Assembly (NCBI GenBank): GCA_903871875.1
Contig: CAIQIR010000037.1
Span: forward strand, 1 to 64,000
DNA: 64,000 bases
Source of the DNA: an uncultured Schlesneria sp.
Lineage (GTDB): Bacteria; Planctomycetota; Planctomycetia; Planctomycetales; Planctomycetaceae
Direction: 5' to 3'
In this document: piece by piece, positions 18,306 through 26,845 of the stretch
How the letters are laid out: each line of letters starts with the position of its first letter
How positions within the stretch are numbered: the stretch's first letter is position 1
Notes under the pieces: generated by a model
What the model was told of the DNA's origin: nothing
The model's input: only the letters and a program-made list of their open reading frames with translations
Databases searched by the model: none
Made by a program: the position numbers and the translations under genes

Positions 18306-18350
18306 TGTCAGCCATCGTCATATCGTCGAGGACAAAATGAGAACCCGGCT

Positions 18351-19445
18351 ATGAGTACCACGCTCGATACCGCACCGCCGCGGACCTCACCACCACCACC
18401 GTCAGCCAACTCGGGATACATTATTGGTCCGGTGGCGGACTGGGTGTTGATTATTGGGTCGCCGATTGTGGCACTGCTGATCGCCTGTCCGTTGTATATT
18501 CTGCCCGAGACGACGTTTCACGTTTCGATCCAGTCGAAGACGATCGACGCTCGCCAGTTGCTGATCGTGTCATTCATCAATGCCCACCTGTTTCTGGTCT
18601 ACTTCCGCAGCCACGCCAATCAAAACATCTTTCGCCTGTACCCCCTGCGATTCCTGGCCGTGCCGCTGTGCACGTTCTTACTGGGCTGGGCCAGTCCCGC
18701 GGCCCTGGGCATCATGGGCCTGGTCGCCGTCTGGTGGGACGTGTACCACTCCAGCCTGCAGACCTTCGGCTTTGGGCGAATCTACGATTCGAAGAAGAAG
18801 AATGACGCCGCCCTGGGTCGCAGCCTGGATTACTGGATGAACTTGCTGGTTTATCTCGGCCCGGTTTTGGCGGGAGCTCATTTTGTTGATCATCTGGATC
18901 AGGGCACGCGACGGCTGGGGTTTCTCAGCAAGGAAGAGAGTCCTTGGAATGATCTGTTCGTGCAGCAGACTCCCGATTTTCTCAAGACCCATCAGTTCTA
19001 TCTGGCGGCGGCGGTCTTGGCCGTCGGGGTACCGTTCGTCCTGTACTACCTCTATGCCTATTACCGAATGTCTCAACAAGGCTATCAGGTCTCGTGGCAA
19101 AAGGTCTGGCTGCTGATCATTACGTCGGTCGTATCGATCTATTGCTGGGGGTTCCGCTCGTTCTTCGACGCTTTCTGGGTCATGAACTTCTTTCATGCCT
19201 TGCAGTACTTTGCCATCGTCGCGTTTGCTGAACAAAAGAATCTCAAGCAAGTCTTCCGCGTCGACCAGTTTTCCATGGGCGGCGTGCTCGCAGTGATCTG
19301 GGTCGTCTCGTTCTGCATGTTGTACGGTTTCTGGTCGTCGACGTTCGCGTCGCAAAACTGGTCTTCGAGTTTGGTGGTGACGACTTCGCTGATGCACTTC
19401 TGGTACGACGGATTCATCTGGTCCGTCAAGAAAAAGCAGGTCTGA
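18351..19445 (+). CDS. Polytopic membrane protein, paralogue of the 5.7-kb TPR membrane protein
   Basis: A 364-residue protein with about eight hydrophobic segments. Its motifs 'WWDVYHSSLQTFGFGRIYD', 'NFFHALQYFAIVAFAEQKNL' and terminal 'LMHFWYDGFIWSVKKKQV' correspond one-to-one with 'WHGLMQVYGFVRIYD', 'IFHDIQYLAIVW' and 'LHYYYDGFIWKVREK' in the protein encoded at 5670–7394. Unlike that protein it has no TPR tail. The conserved His residues at helix ends suggest a shared membrane-embedded active or metal site. Placed 45 nt after the third acyltransferase and 3 nt before the next gene, it is clearly in the same operon. Family unnamed to me; function unknown. Confidence 0.75.
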   Translation: MSTTLDTAPPRTSPPPPSANSGYIIGPVADWVLIIGSPIVALLIACPLYILPETTFHVSIQSKTIDARQLLIVSFINAHLFLVYFRSHANQNIFRLYPLRFLAVPLCTFLLGWASPAALGIMGLVAVWWDVYHSSLQTFGFGRIYDSKKKNDAALGRSLDYWMNLLVYLGPVLAGAHFVDHLDQGTRRLGFLSKEESPWNDLFVQQTPDFLKTHQFYLAAAVLAVGVPFVLYYLYAYYRMSQQGYQVSWQKVWLLIITSVVSIYCWGFRSFFDAFWVMNFFHALQYFAIVAFAEQKNLKQVFRVDQFSMGGVLAVIWVVSFCMLYGFWSSTFASQNWSSSLVVTTSLMHFWYDGFIWSVKKKQV

Positions 19446-19448
19446 TCG

Positions 19449-20366
19449 GTGGAAACCTCGACGAAACAATCTGTGGCCCCTGTTGCGACGAATCGCTCCA
19501 ATGACGTCCGGGGTTACTGGCTGGATGTTGCTATCCAAATGGGATTTGTGTGGTTCTTGGCCGCTTCGACCTGGTACGTGCTGGGCCCCGATGCCCAGTC
19601 GATCTCAGAACATCGTCAACGGTTGATCCTGGTCGGACTGGGATATGCCATGGCCGTCGGGCTGTGGATCATGGGATCTCGTCAGTCGCCGATAACGAAG
19701 ATGGTCTGGCTCTCGATCCTGTTTTCCATCGCTCTGCTGGCCGGATTGAATTTTGCCTGGGAATTTGAAATCAGTGCCCGCATCATGGAACCCGCCCAGG
19801 TGAAACAGGGCCGGGTCGTGCATGAGGGAATTGGATTGTCGTATGCCATGCTGCCGGACTCTCGGGGAGACCTCCTACCCGTCATCACTCGCAGTTATTC
19901 ACCCGACACCGACAAATCAAAATTGCCCACACGGTTGCAAGAGGGCGAGATGGCGATCTTGAGTCAGATCATGCTGACCCCGAAATCGCCACAACCGGGC
20001 CGAATGCCGTCTTCCATCACCGTGAAAGCTCAGCACTATTGGGCCAGGAATCTGAACGCATTTATTCGTGATATCCGTCAGCACGAAGCCAAAAAACTCA
20101 CCATCCCCAACAGCCGCATCATTCAACAGACCCACCATTCAAACATCGCCGGAATCGATCTGGTCGAGTTCGAATACGAGATCGTGCCGCAGCACTTTTT
20201 CTCGCGGCAAGTCTACCTGCGCGCCGGACCGTTTATGCTGAACTTCATGCTCGACACCGTCAACGAAGCAGATCGTCGACTGTTTGACGAGTTCTTGAAA
20301 TCAATCCGACTGGATCCGATTCCGTCATACCTCAGTTGGCCGACGAACCCTGCCCCAGCCAAATGA
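19449..20366 (+). CDS. Membrane-anchored protein of unknown function
   Basis: A 305-residue protein from GTG 19449, 3 nt after the preceding stop. Three hydrophobic segments occupy about residues 20–105, followed by a roughly 190-residue soluble, probably extracytoplasmic domain containing 'ITVKAQHYWARNLNAFIRDI', 'NIAGIDLVEFEYEIV' and a closing 'DRRLFDEFLKSIRLDP'. That last part resembles the end of PsbP/DcrB-like stress domains ('F…FLKSIR'), a weak similarity. It ends the acyltransferase operon and converges on rsmB. It may be an accessory subunit; no enzymatic motif is visible. Confidence 0.65.
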   Translation: METSTKQSVAPVATNRSNDVRGYWLDVAIQMGFVWFLAASTWYVLGPDAQSISEHRQRLILVGLGYAMAVGLWIMGSRQSPITKMVWLSILFSIALLAGLNFAWEFEISARIMEPAQVKQGRVVHEGIGLSYAMLPDSRGDLLPVITRSYSPDTDKSKLPTRLQEGEMAILSQIMLTPKSPQPGRMPSSITVKAQHYWARNLNAFIRDIRQHEAKKLTIPNSRIIQQTHHSNIAGIDLVEFEYEIVPQHFFSRQVYLRAGPFMLNFMLDTVNEADRRLFDEFLKSIRLDPIPSYLSWPTNPAPAK

Positions 20367-20466
20367 ACGGCGACAAACCTGTCGTTCTCGGTCTGATGTT
20401 CAGGGTTAGAGCACATCGCGGCGGATTGCCAGACGGTTCGTGAACCATGCCTGCCCGTGAATAATC

Positions 20467-21867
20467 TCACCGAGTGACAATCAATGCCTGATAGGCGCCG
20501 TCGGCTGGCCGGCCCGGGACAAACGCCTCTTCTTCCGCGAGGCTGGCCTTGGGAAAGAACTTCAGAACCTTGCGAACAATTTCCTCGTTCTCGGCCGGTT
20601 CAATGCTGCATGTCGAATAGACCAGCCGACCGCCCGGAGCAAGTCGTTCGAGCGACCAGCCCAATAAGTTCGCCTGGACATTCGACAGTTCTTCCATTCC
20701 ACCCGGAGTGATTCGCCAACGAGCTTCTGGCCGCTTGGCCAAGACGCCCGTATTGGAACAGGGAACGTCGACCAGGATCGCATCAAAGGGCCCCGTCGGA
20801 AGACGAAAACCCTCTTCGTCGACCAGCTGGGTGCGGATGATCGTCGCCCCCAGGCGTCGGGCATTTTCGTGGACAATCTCGAGTCGATCCGATCGGATGT
20901 CGGTCGCCAGGATCTCGCCCTGATTCTGCATCATCTCGGCCAGATGACAAGACTTGCCGCCAGGGGCCGCACAGACATCCCACACGCGTTGACCCGGTTG
21001 AGGAGCCAAGCGCACGGCGGCACGGCTGGCGGAATAGTCTTGTACGACAAACCAACCCTCATGGTACCCCGGCCATTTGTCGACTCGCGGCGCGTCCTCC
21101 ACAATCAATGTGTCGCCGCCCTCCAGCGGTCGGGCAACGATGCCAGCGGCCTCAAACGCCGATAATAGATCTGCAGGATTGGAACGCAATCGATTGGCTC
21201 TGGCGAGCAGCGGCGGCGGCGAATTGAACCACGCACAAATTCGCAGCAATTCGGCAGGTTCGTAACGCTTGGCCCAACGCTCGGTCAGCCAGATCGGAAG
21301 GCTGTAGGCCCCCGCCGCATAAGCAGGAAGGTCGGACGACGGTTCAAAAAACACCGGCTTCGTCAGCTTTCGATGCCGGGCCTGATCGACGGGAACAGCC
21401 GACGCTGAAGGTTCGCCCTGAAATTGGTCGGTCGATAGCCGAGTGGCACCTCGCAAGACGCCATTGACGAAACCGCTCCAACGCATCCGGCCAGCGCGTT
21501 TGCACAGTTCCACTGTTTCATGTACCGCGGCATGAGCCGGCACACCGTCCAGCATCATGATCTGATAGACGCCCAGACGAAGGATCGTCCACAAGGCCAC
21601 CTCAACCTGATCGGCCGGGCGGGCGACCAGCGTTTTGAGGATTGCGTCGAGCGTTCCTTGCCGTCGCACAACGCCGCAAGCCAATTCGGTGGCCAGCCCT
21701 CGTTCAGACGCCGGCAAACCGGATTCGCGAAAGACGCGATCGAGCAGATCGCTCACCCACATGCCTGTGGCGCGGTGTTCTTCCAGCACTCGCAGCGCGG
21801 CTTCGCGAGCGGATCGGATCGATAAGGTCAGTGGTTCGTCAGACTGCGGCAGCATCGGTTGGGGCAT
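20467..21867 (-). CDS. rsmB: 16S rRNA (cytosine-C5)-methyltransferase RsmB
   Basis: A 466-residue protein starting at ATG 21867, where AGGAAAA precedes. The N-terminal NusB-like RNA-binding domain (about residues 15–150, 'AREAALRVLEEH', 'RRQGTLDAILKTLV', 'VPAHAAVHETVELCKRAG') is followed by an Rsm-type SAM methyltransferase domain. This contains 'VWDVCAAPGGKSCHLAEMM' (SAM loop), 'ILVDVPCSNTGVL' (Cys that resolves the adduct) and 'YSTCSIEPAENEEIV' (catalytic Cys). It methylates C967 (E. coli numbering) of 16S rRNA. Length is typical (about 430–460). The region between NusB and the catalytic core is slightly extended. It is divergent from the small gene at 22037 and convergent with the envelope operon. 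Confidence 0.95.
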   Translation of the reverse strand: MPQPMLPQSDEPLTLSIRSAREAALRVLEEHRATGMWVSDLLDRVFRESGLPASERGLATELACGVVRRQGTLDAILKTLVARPADQVEVALWTILRLGVYQIMMLDGVPAHAAVHETVELCKRAGRMRWSGFVNGVLRGATRLSTDQFQGEPSASAVPVDQARHRKLTKPVFFEPSSDLPAYAAGAYSLPIWLTERWAKRYEPAELLRICAWFNSPPPLLARANRLRSNPADLLSAFEAAGIVARPLEGGDTLIVEDAPRVDKWPGYHEGWFVVQDYSASRAAVRLAPQPGQRVWDVCAAPGGKSCHLAEMMQNQGEILATDIRSDRLEIVHENARRLGATIIRTQLVDEEGFRLPTGPFDAILVDVPCSNTGVLAKRPEARWRITPGGMEELSNVQANLLGWSLERLAPGGRLVYSTCSIEPAENEEIVRKVLKFFPKASLAEEEAFVPGRPADGAYQALIVTR

Positions 21868-21929
21868 ACTTTTTCCTGAAAGGCAGCCAGAGCATGACAT
21901 CCTTTGTCCAAAAAGTCCAAGAAACGCCA

Positions 21930-21966
21930 CCTAAGTCCCCACTTAGGGCATCATTTTTGTTATACT
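21930..21966 (+). promoter_or_regulatory. Candidate promoter with overlapping 7-bp inverted repeat
   Basis: A perfect inverted repeat CCTAAGT-CCCC-ACTTAGG (21930–21947) lies 13 nt upstream of a good −10 hexamer TATACT (21961–21966) preceded by TGT. The repeat covers the −35 position, where no TTGACA is visible, which would fit an activator or repressor operator for the rightward 22037–fhcA transcript. The site is in the rsmB divergent gap. Seen directly; the role is inferred. Confidence 0.5.
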
Positions 21967-22036
21967 GGCCCTAACTCAACAAGGAAGAGCGTTGCCACGG
22001 ATGCACGGTAACGCAATGGAAAGCAAAGGTGTCGCC

Positions 22037-22306
22037 ATGGCCAAGCAGTGGTTAAAGAGATTGACGGTTGAACAAGCCGAAGCGGATAACTCCGGCGAGA
22101 TTCAAGGCAATGCGGTGCCCTTCGGTGTGAAGAATTCGGAATGGGTGCGACTGGTCTCGAAAATTCGCTCGGGAGACCAATTGTACGCCTATCGCGAATC
22201 TCCGCCGCGTCACAGCCGGGCATTCAAAAATGCCATCCCCTCTGAGGGAGTGGCCCTCGTTCGTGATGGTGACGTCGTCGCTCAAGTCGCGACGCGAGGT
22301 CGATAA
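22037..22306 (+). CDS. Small conserved-looking protein of unknown function
   Basis: An 89-residue protein if started at ATG 22037, which has AAAGGTG six nt upstream. In-frame alternatives are TTG 21992 (with AAGGA upstream), ATG 22001 and ATG 22016, so the true start is uncertain. The C-terminal two thirds ('NSEWVRLVSKIRSGDQLYAY' … 'NAIPSEGVALVRDGDVVAQV') is a compact alpha/beta sequence rich in short beta strands, cytoplasmic, with no signal peptide or metal motif. It lies 27 nt before fhcA on the same strand and may be co-transcribed with it. I do not recognise a family. Confidence 0.6.
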   Translation: MAKQWLKRLTVEQAEADNSGEIQGNAVPFGVKNSEWVRLVSKIRSGDQLYAYRESPPRHSRAFKNAIPSEGVALVRDGDVVAQVATRGR

Positions 22307-22333
22307 GGATCCCGGCGGACTTGCGATTGAAAT

Positions 22334-23998
22334 ATGCCTTCCCTTCTGATCCGTAATGGCACGGTCTACGACCCGCTTCACGGCATTGATGGTACCCAGC
22401 GCGATCTGTGGATTGTCGATGGAAAAATCGTTGCGGATCCGCCTGACTCCAAGTCTTCGCCCGATCGCATAATTGATGCAACGGGCTTGATCGTGATGCC
22501 GGGCGGTGTGGACATGCATTGCCATATCGCCGGCCCCAAGGTCAATTCCGCTCGAAAAATGTTGCCCGAGGATCGACGGCGAGCCAAACCCTATCGGCGG
22601 ACCGACGTCACTCGATCGGGAACGATTGGCAGCGTGCCCAGCACCTTCGCAACCGGATATCTCTACGCCGGTCTGGGTTATACGACCGCCTTTGATGCGG
22701 CGATCCCTCCGCTGGCCGCGCGACACGCCCATGAAGAATTTCTCGATACACCGCTGATCGACAAGGGCTTTCTCGTCCTGGCGGGAAATAACCATTATGT
22801 GATGCGGAAACTGAAAACCGCCGAACCCGAATTGGTGAAGGCCTATTTGGGCTGGCTCTTGAACGCGACGAAGGGCTACGGGATCAAGGTCGTCAATCCC
22901 GGTGGCGTCGAGAATTGGAAGAACCGAGCGAACGGAAACGTCAAAACCTTGGACGACCTGGTGGACGGTTTCGGGATCACTCCTCGGGACATCCTGCGTG
23001 GTGTCGCAACCGCCGTCGACGAACTGGGACTGCCGCACGCGGTGCATATCCACGGCAATAATCTGGGCCTGCCCGGCAACTGGTCCACGACGCTCGAGAC
23101 CATGCAGTCACTGGAAGGCCATCGCGGCCATCTGACTCACATTCAATTCCATAGTTACGGCGGGAATCCCGACGATCAATCGACGTTTCGCTCGGAAGTT
23201 CCGCGTCTGGCCGACTACGTCAATCAGCATCCAAACCTGACAGTCGACGTCGGCCAGGTGATGTTTGGAAAGACCGTCTCGATGACCGGGGACGGTCCAC
23301 TTGGTTATTACCTGCACCGCGTCACGGGAGGCAAGTGGTTCAGCGGCGATGTCGAGCAAGAAGCCGGCTGCGGTATCGTCCCCATCACGTATAAAGAAAA
23401 AAGCTTTGTTCACGCCCTGCAGTGGGCGGTGGGACTCGAATGGTACCTCTTAATCGAAGACCCCTGGCGGATTGCGATGAGTACCGATCACCCGAACGGT
23501 GCTTCGTTCCTGGCCTACCCGCAAATCATCGCACTGTTGATGGATCGTTCGCGACGCGAAGAAGCTCTCGCACGACTACCTGCACGCGTTCGCGAAACAA
23601 CCGTTCTCGGCCAACTCCAACGTGAATACACGCTGAACGAAATTGCCATTATTACACGCGCAGCCCCCGCCAAAATGCTCGGGCTAACCGGCAAAGGACA
23701 TCTAGGCCCCGGGGCCGATGCCGATATCACGATCTATACTCCCAACGCAGACATCGAACAGATGTTTGAGCTGCCGCGCTTCGTACTCAAAGCAGGTGAA
23801 GTTCTGATCGAGCAGGGTGAGGTGCGGCAGAGCATCGACGGCGTCACCTTGCGGACCGCTCCGTCCTACGATCCAGGAGCACTTCCGTCGATTCGCGAAT
23901 GGTTCGACAGTTGTTACACGATGCAGTTTCGTAACTACAGCATCGAAGATGACGAGATCGGGGTGACCTCGATTCAGGCCGCGACCTTCAATCCGTGA
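22334..23998 (+). CDS. fhcA: Formyltransferase/hydrolase complex subunit A (formylmethanofuran dehydrogenase subunit A-like)
   Basis: A 554-residue amidohydrolase-fold protein of the FmdA/FwdA/FhcA family. The metal-binding motif 'PGGVDMHCHIAG' places His62 and His64, followed by the family-specific 'NSARKMLPEDRRR', 'NNHYVMRKL' (near residue 155), 'PHAVHIHGNNLGLPGNW', 'LTHIQFHSYGG' and 'MSTDHPNGASF' (metal Asp/His). In bacteria FhcA is part of the FhcABCD complex that releases formate from the formyl-methanofuran-analogue in tetrahydromethanopterin-linked formaldehyde oxidation. This pathway is established in methylotrophs and Planctomycetes. No other fhc, mch, ftr or mtd gene is recognisable here, so fhcA is detached from its partners in this window. 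The 3' end overlaps the convergent PAP2 gene by 25 nt. Confidence 0.9.
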   Translation: MPSLLIRNGTVYDPLHGIDGTQRDLWIVDGKIVADPPDSKSSPDRIIDATGLIVMPGGVDMHCHIAGPKVNSARKMLPEDRRRAKPYRRTDVTRSGTIGSVPSTFATGYLYAGLGYTTAFDAAIPPLAARHAHEEFLDTPLIDKGFLVLAGNNHYVMRKLKTAEPELVKAYLGWLLNATKGYGIKVVNPGGVENWKNRANGNVKTLDDLVDGFGITPRDILRGVATAVDELGLPHAVHIHGNNLGLPGNWSTTLETMQSLEGHRGHLTHIQFHSYGGNPDDQSTFRSEVPRLADYVNQHPNLTVDVGQVMFGKTVSMTGDGPLGYYLHRVTGGKWFSGDVEQEAGCGIVPITYKEKSFVHALQWAVGLEWYLLIEDPWRIAMSTDHPNGASFLAYPQIIALLMDRSRREEALARLPARVRETTVLGQLQREYTLNEIAIITRAAPAKMLGLTGKGHLGPGADADITIYTPNADIEQMFELPRFVLKAGEVLIEQGEVRQSIDGVTLRTAPSYDPGALPSIREWFDSCYTMQFRNYSIEDDEIGVTSIQAATFNP

Positions 23999-24732
23999 GT
24001 CTGTGACACGTCAATCGCCTTTGGTCGAAGCATCAGCCGCGCCAGCATCACACCGACCAGATAGACCAGGATTCCCGCCCACAACACGTCGCTCAGGAAA
24101 TGGCCGCCTTGCACGACGCGAGTGAATCCCATCGCCGCGCCATACGCAAGCCCCCCGAGAAACCACGACCAGCGACGACGCGACTGGCTCGGATCAATGA
24201 CAAAGGCCGGCCCAATCAAGAAGAATGCAATCGAAGCATGTCCTGAGGGGAATGACGAATTGGGAAATCGATGCGTTGTCCATTCGCCCACTTGGCGAAA
24301 GGTCAATTCCCCGCCGAATTCCTGACACTGCACAGGACGCGGTCTTCCCCCAAACTCTTTCAATCCCAGATTTACGAGCAAGCCCGGACCAATTAGCAGC
24401 ATCAGCGCCAGAAACAGACCATCTCGACGCAGCATCTTCAATCGATCAAGCGCGATGTCCGGCCAAATTCGACGCCCGCAGAGTGCCGCCAGCCCCGGAA
24501 CTAGTCCGACCAGAACAGGGGGAAAGATTCCATACCGATAAAACGACAACCAGGGCTCCGCTCGCATGAACGGCCATTCTTGGTGGACCTGGTCGTAACT
24601 CAGTTCCGATATTTTTCGGTCAAGATCGAACGCGCGAATCAACAGACTGACCAGCACCATCGCCATCAATGGCCGCCAGATCGGCCAGTCAAAGGACGAA
24701 TGTTGACGTTGATTCTCGTGAAGCGCTGACAC
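23974..24732 (-). CDS. PAP2-family membrane phosphatase
   Basis: A 252-residue protein started at GTG 24732, 14 nt after the upstream gene's stop. An ATG at 24666 would trim the cytoplasmic N-terminus, and longer frames overlap the upstream gene. It has six hydrophobic segments and all three PAP2 motifs: 'KEFGGRPRP' (K-x6-RP), 'PSGH' (in 'SFPSGHASIAFF') and 'TRVVQGGHFLSD' (S/T-R-x5-H-x3-D). Such enzymes dephosphorylate undecaprenyl pyrophosphate, phosphatidic acid or lipid A-type lipids at the outer face of the inner membrane. Being in one operon with an LptF/G permease supports a lipid substrate. The C-terminus overlaps fhcA on the other strand. Confidence 0.88.
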   Translation of the reverse strand: MSALHENQRQHSSFDWPIWRPLMAMVLVSLLIRAFDLDRKISELSYDQVHQEWPFMRAEPWLSFYRYGIFPPVLVGLVPGLAALCGRRIWPDIALDRLKMLRRDGLFLALMLLIGPGLLVNLGLKEFGGRPRPVQCQEFGGELTFRQVGEWTTHRFPNSSFPSGHASIAFFLIGPAFVIDPSQSRRRWSWFLGGLAYGAAMGFTRVVQGGHFLSDVLWAGILVYLVGVMLARLMLRPKAIDVSQTHGLKVAA

Positions 24733-24746
24733 GATCCGTGCTCTCT

Positions 24747-25874
24747 TCAAGTTCGAATGATTCCTGACAGCCACGCCGACAGTGAGCCACCAATCACCAC
24801 AGGTGCCCAGGCCGCCATTTCCGGCGTAATCGCATGGGTCGCCCCCAACGATTGAAACGCTTGCGTCAGGCCGAAAAGTACGGCCAACACAAATCCGCAC
24901 AGGGACGAATCGGCCACCAAACCGGGGCTTTCACGCCGCACCATCAAAGGGACCGTCACCAGCACGGCGATGATATTCATCAGCGGCTGCATGAAACGAG
25001 AATGCAGATACAGCACCAGCCGATGCACCGAAACCAGTCCGAACGCCGGGCAACGGATTCGGGCCAAGAGGTCTGGGGTTGATAGCGATGTAAAGCTGGA
25101 ACTGCGTTTGAACAATTGATCGCACGTGATCGCCGAAACGACGAACACGTCACACTCGTTCCGCTGCACTTTCACCAATTCCTGGCCGCGTTTGGTCAAG
25201 GAACGGGACAGGGCCGCGATGACGCCGGGATCCACATTCTTCAACATCAGACCGGCCGGGTGAGAGCGATTTTCCGGCAAGAACTTGGCCGTTTCGGCTT
25301 CAAGAATCGTGATATCGTTGACCAACGTCGGCACCGGCAACACGATGATCGGCTTTTCAATTGTCCGTTCCGCTACGTTGACGCGATCACCGTCAATCGA
25401 AATCCGAGTCGTATGATCGGTCAATGACTCAACCGCGGATTGTGATGGATCGTCACGGTGCCGTAGCTCGTGTTCGAGAAACGCCACGCGCGGCACGAGA
25501 AATTCCTGATTGAACATCAACACCCCATTCATGGCAATCGCCGCCAGAATGATCGGTCGCAGGATGCGATACATCGGAATCCCCGCCGCCAGCAGCGGAT
25601 GAAGTTCGCCGCTGCGCTGCAGCATAATCAGCACGGTCATCATCGAAACGACCGTCAAGATGGCGCCGGCACGATCGATGAACAGGATCGTGCGATAGCC
25701 ATTCAAAGTCGCAATCAACTGAAACAAACTGAGCGTACCGCTGTCACCGTTCAGTTTCAGCATTTCATCCAGGTTTTCGAACAAATCGATAACCGCGATC
25801 AGGCCAAACGTCGTAATGAAACACACGATCATCGTGTGCACAAAACTTCGCAGCAAATAGCGGTCGTATGTCAT
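24747..25874 (-). CDS. LptF/LptG family permease (YjgP/YjgQ)
   Basis: A 375-residue protein with the LptF/G layout. It opens 'MTYDRYLLRSFVHTMIVCF', the usual 'l.ryl.k.f' first helix, followed by 'DLFENLDEML' and two more helices ('LFIDRAGAILTVVSMM' … 'RPIILAAIAMNGVL'). A roughly 150-residue periplasmic beta-jellyroll and three C-terminal helices follow. Family members form the inner-membrane part of the LptB2FG lipopolysaccharide extractor. Only one such gene is visible here. Whether it is LptF or LptG cannot be told. The PAP2 gene follows 14 nt downstream. Confidence 0.88.
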   Translation of the reverse strand: MTYDRYLLRSFVHTMIVCFITTFGLIAVIDLFENLDEMLKLNGDSGTLSLFQLIATLNGYRTILFIDRAGAILTVVSMMTVLIMLQRSGELHPLLAAGIPMYRILRPIILAAIAMNGVLMFNQEFLVPRVAFLEHELRHRDDPSQSAVESLTDHTTRISIDGDRVNVAERTIEKPIIVLPVPTLVNDITILEAETAKFLPENRSHPAGLMLKNVDPGVIAALSRSLTKRGQELVKVQRNECDVFVVSAITCDQLFKRSSSFTSLSTPDLLARIRCPAFGLVSVHRLVLYLHSRFMQPLMNIIAVLVTVPLMVRRESPGLVADSSLCGFVLAVLFGLTQAFQSLGATHAITPEMAAWAPVVIGGSLSAWLSGIIRT

Positions 25875-25985
25875 TCGGCCCTGAAGCTTGTCCGAAAATC
25901 TGGCGGCGCATACGGAACTTCACGGACTTGGTACCCGGCCAAGTCCGCGTTCGCGCCGGGATTACATTTGAAAGGCCGTATTGGG

Positions 25986-26774
25986 TCAAGACGGGTCTCG
26001 GATCTCCAGGTGATCGCCCACCTGAATGGTGGCGTTTCCCTGATCGAGACGACGGATATTCGTGCACAGCCGATAGAAATGATCGAAACGATCACGAGAC
26101 GCCCAGGCGGGAAGAGTTTCCTCGCGTCGCCGGCGAAACTGCTGGGCAAACCCGGCCGGACTGACTTCGCCGGTCTGCGAATCACGGGTTGGAACCACGC
26201 ATCGTTGGCAGGGGTTCGTCCCGCCAAACAGGACGGAACCGATTTGAAACGGCTGCGGCTGTCGGTCCGTTCGGTAGAGACGATCCTCCCAAAACGGCTC
26301 GACCCCGCCCACTTCGATGTTGGCCCGGAATCTTTGGCGGACCTCATCAACCGTCAGCCCTGGAAACCAATCGGCCACGGTTTGCAACGTCGCCGTACTG
26401 ACCACGGTCGGTCCCGGCGCTTCGAGGTCGTCCGGAAACCCCGTTTCGTCGTTTTCCACCAGGGAGACCTCGAGCGAGAAGAACGCACTTAACCAGTCCG
26501 ACAGGCGTTCACCATGTTCATCCAGCCGTCCGCAGCATGCATCGACTTCACCGCGACGGGCCACTTGGAACTGGCGCTGCACAGGATCCACCAGCAACCG
26601 CAATTGATGAATCAATGGGGTTCGTTTGGCATTGATGAACCGTCCCGCCGAATCCACCAATGCGAACTGGCGATCATGACGCAGCGCACCGCTCGGCAGA
26701 ACCGTCGCTTCCGTCCATGCGATACCGTCACATGATTTCACCGGATAGATTGTGATACCCGAGACAAATGGCAC
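25986..26774 (-). CDS. MOSC-domain protein (N-terminal beta-barrel plus MOSC)
   Basis: A 262-residue protein. The N-terminal 'VSGITIYPVKSCDGIAWTEA' plus 'GALRHDRQFALVDSAGRFI' is the MOSC N-terminal beta-barrel domain. The MOSC domain proper contains 'FRANIEVGGVEPFWEDRLY', 'FGGTNPCQRCVVPTRDSQTG' (the conserved Cys that can ligate molybdenum) and the closing 'IQVGDHLEI'. Relatives are YcbX and the mARC amidoxime reductases, which reduce N-hydroxylated compounds with a molybdenum cofactor. No ferredoxin domain is fused, so an electron donor would be separate. Cytoplasmic. Confidence 0.88.
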   Translation of the reverse strand: MPFVSGITIYPVKSCDGIAWTEATVLPSGALRHDRQFALVDSAGRFINAKRTPLIHQLRLLVDPVQRQFQVARRGEVDACCGRLDEHGERLSDWLSAFFSLEVSLVENDETGFPDDLEAPGPTVVSTATLQTVADWFPGLTVDEVRQRFRANIEVGGVEPFWEDRLYRTDRQPQPFQIGSVLFGGTNPCQRCVVPTRDSQTGEVSPAGFAQQFRRRREETLPAWASRDRFDHFYRLCTNIRRLDQGNATIQVGDHLEIRDPS

Positions 26775-26845
26775 GCCAACGCCCTGCCTTTCTTTGCTGT
26801 CAACGTTTCATCCAACCGCAGTACGTCATCGTCGGGCGGGCCCCT

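Noticed and set aside
22052-23053. 333-codon minus-strand frame opposite fhcA
   Set aside because: No recognisable motifs, and fhcA on the other strand has all family signatures.
25470-26492. 340-codon plus-strand frame opposite the LptF/G and MOSC genes
   Set aside because: Very basic, Gln/His/Arg-rich translation typical of antisense shadows; both minus-strand genes are well supported.
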